Shown here: piece after piece, positions 17,875 to 25,545 of the stretch
How positions within the stretch are numbered: the stretch's first letter is position 1
How the letters are laid out: the number at the start of each line of letters is the position of its first letter
NCBI RefSeq assembly: GCF_902859945.1
Contig: NZ_CADIKL010000028.1
Coordinates: 1-64,000, forward strand
Direction of reading: 5' to 3'
DNA from: Paraburkholderia caffeinitolerans
GTDB lineage: Bacteria; Pseudomonadota; Gammaproteobacteria; Burkholderiales; Burkholderiaceae
Length of the DNA stretch: 64,000 nucleotides
Program-made: the position numbers and the translations under genes
The notes under the pieces: generated by a model
Told to the model about the DNA's origin: nothing
Databases searched by the model: none
Seen by the model: only the letters and a program-made list of their open reading frames with translations

Positions 17875-18612
17875 TCAGGCCGCCTTCACCGCCGCCACGT
17901 TAACCAGGGTTTCGCGCCGCTTGCCGACCTTCGGATGATGAAGGCCGAGGCGCTCGAACAGGCCGAAGTCGGTCGCGCGGCTCCACCACAGATAGGGGAG
18001 CGAAACGTTGCGGTTGGTGAATTGGAACCCGGCGTCGCGGATCATGGCGAGGTAGCCGTCGGCGCTTTTTTGCACCTGCATCGGATGGCGGAACAGCAGG
18101 CGGATCACCCAGGAGCGGATATAGGCCTCGGTGGACTCGGCGAACAGCAGTATGCCGCCCGGCTTGAGTACGCGATGGAACTCCGCGAGCGCGCGTTCCT
18201 GCTCGACCAGGTGGTGGAAGGTCTGGTGGCAGAACACGATGTCCGCGCTGGCCGTCGGCAGGGGCAGGCTCGCACAGTCGCCGCGCAGCAACTCGAATTC
18301 CGGCCGCGCCGGCAAGCGTGCTTCGCACTCGCGCGCCGCTTGGGCCGCCTTGTCGAGCGATGCTTCGTGATAGTCGATGCCGACAATGCGCCCCGGCGCG
18401 AAGGCCTCGGCAAGCAGGCGGAACGACTTGCCTTGACCGCAGCCGACATCGACGATCGCGGGCGCGTCCGGCAAACGGTGATCGATCAGGCGCTTGAGGT
18501 CGTCGATGGCGACGCGCAGCACGTGGTGTTCCCACGTGTGAGTGCGCAGAAACCAGATGCCGAAGGCCGTTTCCGGCACGAACGGCACGCGATTTGATTC
18601 GGAAGCCGACAT
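17875..18612 (-). CDS. SAM-dependent methyltransferase, aryl polyene-associated
   Basis: This class I methyltransferase of 245 residues has motif I as VDVGCGQGKSF (about residues 53-63), then GRIVGIDYHEASL for the acidic ribose-binding residue. The motif IV region is DIVFCHQTFHHL and LKPGGILLF follows. It fits the Methyltransf_11 type. Aryl polyenes carry methyl groups on the aryl head, so it is a candidate tailoring enzyme. It faces away from the operon and is divergent from the halogenase-like gene. The ATG at 18612 has GGGG upstream; a longer open frame exists but has no homologous look and crosses the promoter region. Confidence 0.85.
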   Translation of the reverse strand: MSASESNRVPFVPETAFGIWFLRTHTWEHHVLRVAIDDLKRLIDHRLPDAPAIVDVGCGQGKSFRLLAEAFAPGRIVGIDYHEASLDKAAQAARECEARLPARPEFELLRGDCASLPLPTASADIVFCHQTFHHLVEQERALAEFHRVLKPGGILLFAESTEAYIRSWVIRLLFRHPMQVQKSADGYLAMIRDAGFQFTNRNVSLPYLWWSRATDFGLFERLGLHHPKVGKRRETLVNVAAVKAA

Positions 18613-18679
18613 GTTTTTACCCCGATGCGTACGGTCGTGGACGACAACGGGGATTGTAATGGCAAGGTCGGCGCGGGAG

Positions 18680-18698
18680 GTGCCGGACTCTCCGGCAC
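18680..18698. repeat. Perfect inverted repeat in the methyltransferase/halogenase divergent region
   Basis: GTGCCGGA and TCCGGCAC form 8-base arms around a 3-base centre. The repeat lies directly before the putative -35 hexamer of the halogenase-like gene. It could be an operator for an unknown regulator or a short hairpin; no regulator gene is adjacent. Confidence 0.4.
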
Positions 18699-18727
18699 TT
18701 GCGCATTGAATACCCTGGGCGTATAGA
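18699..18727 (+). promoter_or_regulatory. Putative sigma70-type promoter of the halogenase-like gene
   Basis: TTGCGC and TATAGA are separated by 17 bases and lie about 48 bases upstream of the ATG at 18775. The match is moderate, so this is a candidate only. Confidence 0.35.
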
Positions 18728-18774
18728 ACGTGCAGGACGCACAGGACATTTAGGACCATAGGACGGAATCAGCA

Positions 18775-20040
18775 ATGGAACATAGCCCCGCAGAAGCAGT
18801 GCAGACCCCCGCGCCCCGGCGCGAAGCCGTGGATGTGGCGATCATTGGCGCCGGCCCGTCCGGCGCGGTAGCGGCCGCGCTATTGCGCAAGGCCGGGCAT
18901 TCGGTGCTCGTGCTGGAACGGCAGCATTTTCCGCGCTTTTCGATTGGCGAGAGCCTGTTGCCGCAAAGCATGGCCTACCTCGAAGAAGCGGGCATGTTGC
19001 AGGCCGTGGTGGAGGCAGGCTTTCAGTACAAGAACGGCGCCCATTTCGCGTGGCGCGACCGGACATCGTCGTTCGACTTCCGCGACAAGCACTCGCCGGG
19101 TTGGGGCACGACCTATCAGGTGGAGCGCGCAAAATTCGACGAGGTGCTGATCGGTTGCGCCGCGCAGCAAGGCGCCGAAGTGCGCTTCGGTCATACGGTG
19201 CTGGCCATGCGCACGGGCGCTGCGCCGATGCTGGAAGTGGCCGACGAGAGCGAGGCGCGCTACGAGGTGCACGCGCGTTTCGTGCTCGATGCGAGCGGCT
19301 TCGGCCGGGTGCTGCCGCGACTGCTGAATCTGGAAGCGCCCACGCGCCAGCCGACGCGCACCGCGATCTTCAGCCATGTTCGCGATGGGCTGCCGCTCGA
19401 CGCGTTCGATCGCAACAAGATCTGCGTGGCGACGCACCCCGAGCATCGCGACGTGTGGTTCTGGATGATTCCGCTCGCGGGCGGCCGTTCTTCGGTGGGA
19501 TGCGTGGCCGAAGCCGCTTTCCTCGACGTCCCGGAGGCCGAGCGCGAGGCGCGCCTGCGCGAGCTGATTCGCGAGGAGCCGACGCTGAACCGCCTGATCG
19601 GCGACGCGCCGTTCCTGATGCCGGTGCGGCAGATCAGCGGTTATTCGGCCAACGTCGCAAGCCTGCACGGGGCAGGCTATGCGCTGCTCGGCAACGCGGG
19701 TGAGTTTCTCGATCCGGTGTTTTCGTCGGGCGTCACCATCGCGTTGCGATCGGCGCATCTGGCTGTCGAGGTGTTGAAGCGCGCACTCGCTGGCGAAACG
19801 GTGGACTGGAGCGCCGAATACGACGTGCCGTTGCGCAAGGGCATCGACACGTTCCGTGCTTTCGTCGACCGCTGGTACACGGGCGAGTTGCAGGACATCA
19901 TTTACTACCCGCAGCAGGCGCCCTCGATCCGGCGCATGATCAGCTCGGTGCTGGCGGGCTATGCATGGGACGAAAGCAATCCCTTCGTGGCGGACCCGGT
20001 GCGCAGGCTCAACGTGCTGCATCAGGCGTGCACGCAGTAA
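18775..20040 (+). CDS. Flavin-dependent halogenase-like monooxygenase
   Basis: This is a FAD enzyme of 421 residues. The dinucleotide-binding motif is GAGPSG at residues 25-30, followed by an acidic residue in LVLERQ. Features of flavin-dependent halogenases are present. A WxWxIP motif reads WFWMIP at 228-233. An FxxPxFSSG block reads FLDPVFSSG at 311-319. A lysine (Lys86 in FQYKNGAHF) sits at the position expected for the catalytic lysine of phenol/pyrrole-type halogenases. Xanthomonadins, related aryl polyenes, are brominated, so halogenation of the aryl ring is a reasonable role. A plain FAD hydroxylase cannot be excluded. It is divergent from the methyltransferase gene. Confidence 0.82.
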   Translation: MEHSPAEAVQTPAPRREAVDVAIIGAGPSGAVAAALLRKAGHSVLVLERQHFPRFSIGESLLPQSMAYLEEAGMLQAVVEAGFQYKNGAHFAWRDRTSSFDFRDKHSPGWGTTYQVERAKFDEVLIGCAAQQGAEVRFGHTVLAMRTGAAPMLEVADESEARYEVHARFVLDASGFGRVLPRLLNLEAPTRQPTRTAIFSHVRDGLPLDAFDRNKICVATHPEHRDVWFWMIPLAGGRSSVGCVAEAAFLDVPEAEREARLRELIREEPTLNRLIGDAPFLMPVRQISGYSANVASLHGAGYALLGNAGEFLDPVFSSGVTIALRSAHLAVEVLKRALAGETVDWSAEYDVPLRKGIDTFRAFVDRWYTGELQDIIYYPQQAPSIRRMISSVLAGYAWDESNPFVADPVRRLNVLHQACTQ

Positions 20041-20045
20041 GCGAG

Positions 20046-20085
20046 GCTATGCGCGCGGCGACTCCTGGGTTGCCGCGCGCATAGC
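20046..20085. terminator. Bidirectional terminator-like hairpin
   Basis: A perfect 14-base stem (GCTATGCGCGCGGC pairing with GCCGCGCGCATAGC) with a 12-base loop fills the gap between two convergent genes, the halogenase-like gene ending at 20040 and the PliG-like gene ending at 20089. It lacks a clear T-run but its position argues for transcription termination in both directions. Confidence 0.6.
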
Positions 20086-20088
20086 GCG

Positions 20089-20502
20089 TTAGCGAATGTC
20101 GAAGGTGATCGTGTAGGGCACCTTGGCGCCGCGGCGCGCGGACGCCCGCATCTGGTAAACCTGCACCGTGTATTGCCCATCGGCGGGCAACTCGCCGCGC
20201 CAGTCGGTGCCGGTCGCGCCGGCGCCTAGCGCTTGCGCGGCGCCCGGCACGTCACCCGGTGAAAACACGTTGAAGTTAGCATTGCTGCTGCCGGCGATTT
20301 TCACGTGCAGGGTTTGCTTTGCGCGTGCCGACAAGGTGTATTGCACGCTGTCGTAACCGGAAAAGCTGCCTTTCATCGTCGCGCTGCTTGCGCCTTGGGT
20401 GAAGTGGACCGCTTCGGTCGTTACTTTATCCGCTGCGCTTGCAGGAAGCGTTAATGCCGAAAATGCCGCTGCAAGCACGATGAGCGCGTGGTGAAGTTTC
20501 AT
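20089..20502 (-). CDS. PliG-like periplasmic lysozyme inhibitor
   Basis: This secreted protein has 137 residues. The signal peptide is residues 1-23 (MKLHHALIVL start, ending in ASA before ADK). The mature region shows the pattern of E. coli PliG (YcgK), recalled from memory: an early HFTQGASSATMKGSFSGYD, then a turn with SPGDVPG, then ELPADGQYTVQVYQMRASARR near the C-terminus. E. coli has ELDSHGQYSLPASGKYEL and RNDARK in comparable positions. PliG proteins block g-type lysozymes in the periplasm. The match to the family's SG(K/Q)Y and RxxAR elements is clear but divergent. The internal ATG is chosen because it begins a normal signal peptide. Confidence 0.7.
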   Translation of the reverse strand: MKLHHALIVLAAAFSALTLPASAADKVTTEAVHFTQGASSATMKGSFSGYDSVQYTLSARAKQTLHVKIAGSSNANFNVFSPGDVPGAAQALGAGATGTDWRGELPADGQYTVQVYQMRASARRGAKVPYTITFDIR

Positions 20503-20612
20503 GGTCGATTTGCGATTTTGGAAAGGGGGTATGCGGAATTGGCCTGAATACCCGAGTGGACAATATCGCACACATCGATCGGAAATACGGACTCCCTGCG
20601 CATGGACTCGCG

Positions 20613-21902
20613 CTAGTCGCTCCCCAACGACAATTCCGCCCGCTTGCGCTGCAAGAAGCGTCGCACGGCCGGATCCGGTTCGAGACCGATCGCGAGATCA
20701 TAGGCATCGAGTGCTTGCGCGTGCGCGCCCGCCCGCGCGAGCAGATTGGCGCGCGCGGCCCAGTACGGCTGATAGTCGGCCAGCCGTGGATCGTCCGCAT
20801 ACGGTTCGAGCGCGTCGAGCGCGGCCTGCGGGCTGTCCCGTTCCGCGAGTGCGAGCGCGCGGTTCACCGCGACCACCGGCGACGCCGCAATCGCGAGCAG
20901 CGCGTCGTAGAGCTGCACGACTTCGTCCCAATTCGGGCGGCGCGTCTGGCAGCGGTGCACGTGCGCCGATTGCAGCGCGGCCTCCAGTTGAAAGCGACCG
21001 ATTGCGTTGAAGGCACTCGCGCGCCGGAGCAGCGCGTTGGCGGCGTCGATCATCGGCGCGTTCCATGTCGCCGGATCTTGCGCCGATAGCGGCACGTACT
21101 CGCCGGCCCCATCGCGTCGCGCATCGCGCCGCGCTTGCGCGAACAGCATCAGCGCGAGCATGCCGAGCGTCTCCGGCTCGTCGGGCATCAGTTCCACGAG
21201 TAGTTGTGCGAGGTACAGCGCCTCATCGGCGAGATCGCGGCGTTCGGTATCGTTGCCGAGCGGGTCGGCCCATCCTTGCGCATACACGGCATAAACCGCT
21301 TCCAGCACCGCAGCGAGCCGGCCGGGCAACACCTCGCGCTCGGGCACGTCGAACGGAATGCCCGCCTCGCGGATCTTGTGCTTCGCGCGCACGAGGCGCT
21401 TGGCCATGGCGGCGGGCGACATCAGGAACGCGGACGCGATCGTCTTCGCTTCGAGCCCCAGTACCACTTGCAGCATCAACGGCGTGCGAATCGCGGCGTC
21501 CAGCGCGGGGTGCGTGCAGGCGAACAGCAGCGCGAGCCGCCGGTCGGGCAGGGCGTCGGGTTCATGCTCGTCGATCTCATCAGCGAGGATGGCAAGCTGG
21601 TTCGACACCTCGTCGCCGATGCGGCGATGACGCGCGCCATCGATCGCCCGGCGTCGCGCCACCGTCATCAGCCATGCTTCGGGATTCGCGGGGCAGCCGC
21701 GCTCGGGCCAGTCCGCGAGCGCGGCTGCAAACGCTTCGGCCAGCGCGTCCTCGGCGGCGGCGACGTCGCGCGTGCGCATCGCCAGTAGCGCGACGAGCTT
21801 GCCGTAGCTGCGGCGCGCCACCGCCTCGGCAATCGTATGCGCGGCGGCGCCGGTACTGCGCGCGCCGCCGTCGACACCGTTGCGTTCGGGAGATGGACTC
21901 AT
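20613..21902 (-). CDS. ECF42-type RNA polymerase sigma factor
   Basis: This protein has 429 residues, with sigma-2 and sigma-4 regions in the first 185 or so residues (DVAAAEDALAEAFAAAL, then a helix-turn-helix around KTIASAFLMSPAAMAKRLVRAK). A long C-terminal extension of about 240 residues follows, with TPR-like helices at the end. This architecture (COG4941) is that of ECF42 sigma factors, in which the extension rather than an anti-sigma factor controls activity. The gene overlaps the preceding YCII/DGPF gene as ATGA, as is characteristic for this group. Target promoters cannot be identified from the window. Confidence 0.9.
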   Translation of the reverse strand: MSPSPERNGVDGGARSTGAAAHTIAEAVARRSYGKLVALLAMRTRDVAAAEDALAEAFAAALADWPERGCPANPEAWLMTVARRRAIDGARHRRIGDEVSNQLAILADEIDEHEPDALPDRRLALLFACTHPALDAAIRTPLMLQVVLGLEAKTIASAFLMSPAAMAKRLVRAKHKIREAGIPFDVPEREVLPGRLAAVLEAVYAVYAQGWADPLGNDTERRDLADEALYLAQLLVELMPDEPETLGMLALMLFAQARRDARRDGAGEYVPLSAQDPATWNAPMIDAANALLRRASAFNAIGRFQLEAALQSAHVHRCQTRRPNWDEVVQLYDALLAIAASPVVAVNRALALAERDSPQAALDALEPYADDPRLADYQPYWAARANLLARAGAHAQALDAYDLAIGLEPDPAVRRFLQRKRAELSLGSD

Positions 21903-22270
21903 GTAGCCGAGGGCGCGTCGTAGGGAGCGGTCCAGACCGGACGCACCTCCATGACGCCATGCCCCGCGCCGGGGCAACGCGACGCCCACGCGATCGCCGC
22001 GTCCAGATTGGGTGCGTCGATCAGGTAGTAGCCCGCGAGCTGCTCCTTCGAGTCGGAGTACGGGCCGTCGAGCACCTGCGGCTTGCTGTCGACGAGCCGC
22101 ACCGTGGTGGCGGTGCTCGTCGGCTGCAAGCGGTTGGCGCCCAACAGCACTTCGGCCTTTTTCAGCGCTTCGGTGTACGCGTGATAGGCGGCCACGCCTT
22201 GCTGCCGTTCGCTGTCGGTCATCTGGTTCCAGCTGCCTTCCTTCGAATAGATCAGCAGTAGATATTGCAT
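21899..22270 (-). CDS. YCII/DGPF-domain protein, partner of the ECF42 sigma factor
   Basis: This 123-residue protein has the DGPF/YCII signature: MQYLLLIYSKEG at the start and LDGPYSDSKEQLAGYYLI in the middle (DGPY variant). DGPF proteins are regularly encoded next to ECF42 sigma factors; their biochemical role is unresolved. The ATG at 22270 is chosen because GGAGG lies just upstream; a longer open frame reaches 22354. Its stop codon overlaps the sigma factor start (ATGA), so the two are a translationally coupled pair. Confidence 0.88.
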   Translation of the reverse strand: MQYLLLIYSKEGSWNQMTDSERQQGVAAYHAYTEALKKAEVLLGANRLQPTSTATTVRLVDSKPQVLDGPYSDSKEQLAGYYLIDAPNLDAAIAWASRCPGAGHGVMEVRPVWTAPYDAPSAT

Positions 22271-22606
22271 TTGAGCCTCCGTCATGGGGTTGAGGCGGCC
22301 GAACGATAGTCGGGCGATTCGGGCAATAGTCGCGCAATATCGGGCCGTCATCACAATGACGCGCGAGCCGCGGGCCAGCGGACACGTAGCGTCAAAAAAT
22401 TCGCGGATGGCGGATCGGCCAGCTGGATGGGTGATGAAATTGTAGGACGCAAATTCAACTCGTCCCCCGATATTGCCGCCGTGGCCGACCTGCGGACCAA
22501 TAGGCGTGAACTATGACGGGCAGAGTTAAACGATAGTTGTCGTGCGCCGCGATCCCACGTGTAATGCGTGTTCTGGTCGCGCATATGAAACGTGGAGAAA
22601 GCGAAA

Positions 22607-23494
22607 ATGGGGATTGAGGCGCCCGAGGGACGTGTTGCCGATTACAACGCCGATGACGCCGGGCGAGCAACGTTCTCGCCGCAGTCGTACCTGTTCGTGC
22701 CGGGCAGCCGCCCAGGACGTTTCGAGCGGGCGCTTTCCAGCGGCGCGGACGCGGTTATCGTCGACCTCGAAGACGCGGTCGAGCGCGACGCGAAGGAGGC
22801 CGCGCGCGACGCCATCGCCACCTGGGTTTCGCGCCAGCATCCGGTGCTCGTGCGCATCAACGCGCGCGCTACTCAGTGGTTCGAGCGGGATGCGAAACTT
22901 GGCGCGCTCGATGGCGTTGCGGGCATCGTGTTGCCGAAGGCCGAATGCGCGGAGGACGTCGCGTCGGTCGTCGAACTCGCGCGCCGCCGCGTGCCGGTCT
23001 ATCCGCTGATCGAGAGCGCTCAGGGCATGTGGAACGCGATGGAGATTGCAAAAGCGCCATGTGTGCAGCGGCTGATGTTCGGCACGCTCGATTTCATCGC
23101 CGAAATGGGCATGCCCGACGACGGCGAGCCGCTCAATCACTATCGCAGTCAGCTTGCGCTGATTTCGCGCGTGGCCGGCATCGAGGCGCCTGTCGACGGG
23201 GTCACGCCCGATATTCACGATCTCGCGCGCATCGAACGCGATGCGCTCAATGGCAAGCGGCTTGGCTTGGGCGCGAAGCTCTGCATTCATCCGCAGCAGA
23301 TCGAGCCGGTGCACCGCTGCTACCGGCCCAGCGAGCAGGAGCTCGCGTGGGCGGTGCGCGTGGCCGAGGCGGCAAGCAAGGCCGATGCGGGCGCGATTAC
23401 CGTGGACGGAAAAATGGTCGATCGTCCCGTGATGTTGCGCGCGCAACAAATAATCGCGCTGGCGGAATCGCTCAAGCAGCAAGCGGAAAAATAA
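22607..23494 (+). CDS. CitE-like CoA ester lyase (HpcH/HpaI aldolase family)
   Basis: This 295-residue TIM-barrel protein resembles the citrate lyase beta-like family. The start of the barrel is SYLFVPGSRPGRFERAL, followed by ADAVIVDLEDAV with the metal-binding acidic residues. LVRINARAT contributes the CoA/oxaloacetate-binding Arg, IVLPKAE follows, and IESAQGMWNA holds another Glu. Members cleave malyl-CoA, citramalyl-CoA or related esters; the specific substrate is not clear. ATG at 22607 has GGAGAAAG at good spacing, preferred over the GTG 15 bases upstream. It stands alone, convergent with the NmrA-like gene. Confidence 0.85.
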   Translation: MGIEAPEGRVADYNADDAGRATFSPQSYLFVPGSRPGRFERALSSGADAVIVDLEDAVERDAKEAARDAIATWVSRQHPVLVRINARATQWFERDAKLGALDGVAGIVLPKAECAEDVASVVELARRRVPVYPLIESAQGMWNAMEIAKAPCVQRLMFGTLDFIAEMGMPDDGEPLNHYRSQLALISRVAGIEAPVDGVTPDIHDLARIERDALNGKRLGLGAKLCIHPQQIEPVHRCYRPSEQELAWAVRVAEAASKADAGAITVDGKMVDRPVMLRAQQIIALAESLKQQAEK

Positions 23495-23504
23495 ACCCCA
23501 CCCC

Positions 23505-24446
23505 TCAAACCCGCTCCACGCGCGGCTGCGCATTCAGCCCGGCCACGACCGGCGCGAACACCTCGACTAACTCCGTCTTGCCGAAGCGCCGCTCGGGCAT
23601 GCCGAACTCGACATCGATCTTGCCGGCGTTGTGCACGTCATAGAGGTCCGTGATCAACTGCGCATGACGTTCGCTGAGCCCCGCGCGCAGCAGCACGGGC
23701 GTCCACTGCTCGCGCGGCAGTTCCCGCGCGACGATTTCGCGGTTGCTGATTTCGGCGAGCACATTGGCAACGTACGCAGCACTGATGCGCCTCGGCCCTT
23801 CGATGCTCACGATGCGCGTGCCGTACCCGTGCGCCGGGTCGAGCAGCAGTTCGGCCGATGCAACGCCCACGTCCTGCGCCGCCACCGTGGGAAAGCGCTT
23901 GTTAAGCGGATGATGAAAGCTCGCCAGCACGCCCGAGCCCAGCGCGGCGGGAATCGTGCGGCGCCAGTTCTGCATGTGCTCGGCGGAGCGAAGCAGAATC
24001 AGCCGCGTGGCAACGGATTTGAACTGCTGTTCGAGATAGTGATAAATCCGCGTGATGCCGGTATTCCCTTCCAGTTCCGCACCGTAATCGGACAGCGCGA
24101 GTACGGTCTCGGGCGGGTCCGCGCGCAGCGCCTCGGCGGCTGCGTCGATCATCTTGCGCATCGTGGCTTCGGGATGCGCATCGGCCATGGGCACCGGGCA
24201 GAGGATTTGCACCGCCTGCGCGCCGCGAATCGCCTCGGCAACCGATGCGCGGTCGCTCAGGTCCGCGAATGCGACTTCGCAGCCAAGCGCGGCCAGACGA
24301 TCGCTGTGATGCGAGTTGTGAGGCGCGCTGTGATGCACACCGTGACGCGTTTCGCGCAACACCGCGCGCACGGCGTGGCCCGCGCGGCGCAGGGCCGTGG
24401 CGGTGGCGAATCCAGCGTTGCCCGATGCTCCGAAAATGACGTACAT
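23505..24446 (-). CDS. NmrA-like NAD(P)-binding oxidoreductase or sensor
   Basis: This 313-residue Rossmann protein of the atypical SDR/NmrA group has the glycine motif FGASGNAGFATA at residues 5-16. There is no canonical YxxxK active site, so it may be a redox sensor or a quinone reductase-like enzyme rather than a classical dehydrogenase. An unusual histidine-rich stretch (about residues 38-48, VHHSAPHNSHH) is present in the early loop. It is divergent from the AraC-type gene at 24616, which may regulate it. Confidence 0.8.
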   Translation of the reverse strand: MYVIFGASGNAGFATATALRRAGHAVRAVLRETRHGVHHSAPHNSHHSDRLAALGCEVAFADLSDRASVAEAIRGAQAVQILCPVPMADAHPEATMRKMIDAAAEALRADPPETVLALSDYGAELEGNTGITRIYHYLEQQFKSVATRLILLRSAEHMQNWRRTIPAALGSGVLASFHHPLNKRFPTVAAQDVGVASAELLLDPAHGYGTRIVSIEGPRRISAAYVANVLAEISNREIVARELPREQWTPVLLRAGLSERHAQLITDLYDVHNAGKIDVEFGMPERRFGKTELVEVFAPVVAGLNAQPRVERV

Positions 24447-24615
24447 GGCGACTCCTCGTGAATGTGGTCGTCATGATCGTAAAAGGGACGGGGCAGCAAA
24501 GCGCGCAGGGAAGGATGGAGGCGAGCAAAACTAGATGATGGATTCAAGACGCGCAGCGTAGCTCGTACTAGACTGGCCGCTCCGATCGCTTTGATAGCGC
24601 GCCAGGGGACATGCC

Positions 24616-25545
24616 ATGAATGCAGTGCTGGAAGACGCGTTTGCGCCGGCCGCTGGCCGGGTTGCCCTGAAAGGCAGCGACGCTTTGGGCTGGCGTGGTT
24701 TCGGCGCGCAAATGCTGGCGATTTCGGCGGGCCGCCATCGGATTCCCGGTACGGCGTATCACCGTGTCGGTGTGCATTTCGGCGCGCCGGTGCGCGCCAA
24801 TTGCGTCTGCGATGGCCGGCGCCTCGCGCGCATGCAGGCCGAAGGCGACGCCGATGTCATTCCCGCCGGACTCGACGGCGTATGGACCGACGACGCCGAT
24901 TGCACGGTGTTGAGCATTCGTCTGGAAGACGCCTTCGTGCGCACGATTGCCGAACAGCTCGTGCGTAAGCCCGATACCGCAACAATCCAGCCGCGCCTTC
25001 AGCTACGCGACGCGCGCGTGCAGCATCTCGCATGGGCGCTGCGCGCCGAACTGGATGCGGGCGAGGCCTCGGACCCGCTCTACGCGGAGAGCATTGGCAC
25101 GGCGCTCGCGGTGCGTCTGCTCGACGCCGCCGAGCCGCTCGAGGCGCGGCGCGCCGTGCTCTCGCCGCGTCTTGCCGCCCGTGTGACCGATTACATCGAG
25201 AGTCATCTCGATGCGCGTCTCACGCTCACTGAGTTGGCCGCCCTCGTCGACCTGAGCGTGCCCCATTTCAAGGTGCTGTTTCGCGGGACGCTCGGCATGC
25301 CGGTACATCAGTATGTCGTGCGGCGCAGGGTGGAGCGCGCGCGGTCGCTGCTGCTGAAGGGCGGCCTCAATGCGACCCAGGTGGCGCTGGAAGTGGGGTT
25401 CGCGCATCAGAGCCACCTCGCGCACTGGATGAACCGCGTGCTCGGTGTGACCCCGCGCGAGCTCATGCGCGAAGCCGCGAGCGACACGGTCGTTCGGCTT
25501 ACAGTTTGCGCAGATCCACGAGCGCCTGACCCACGCGATCGATGA
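24616..25545 (+). CDS. AraC-family transcriptional regulator
   Basis: This 309-residue regulator has a C-terminal AraC DNA-binding domain at about 190-290 with two helix-turn-helix units: LTLTELAALVDLSVPHFKVLFR and NATQVALEVGFAHQSHLAHWMNRVLGVTP. The N-terminal half is a divergent ligand-sensing region. It is divergent from the NmrA-like gene (169-base intergenic region), which is the likely target. The 3' end overlaps the convergent TPR gene by 47 bases. Confidence 0.9.
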   Translation: MNAVLEDAFAPAAGRVALKGSDALGWRGFGAQMLAISAGRHRIPGTAYHRVGVHFGAPVRANCVCDGRRLARMQAEGDADVIPAGLDGVWTDDADCTVLSIRLEDAFVRTIAEQLVRKPDTATIQPRLQLRDARVQHLAWALRAELDAGEASDPLYAESIGTALAVRLLDAAEPLEARRAVLSPRLAARVTDYIESHLDARLTLTELAALVDLSVPHFKVLFRGTLGMPVHQYVVRRRVERARSLLLKGGLNATQVALEVGFAHQSHLAHWMNRVLGVTPRELMREAASDTVVRLTVCADPRAPDPRDR

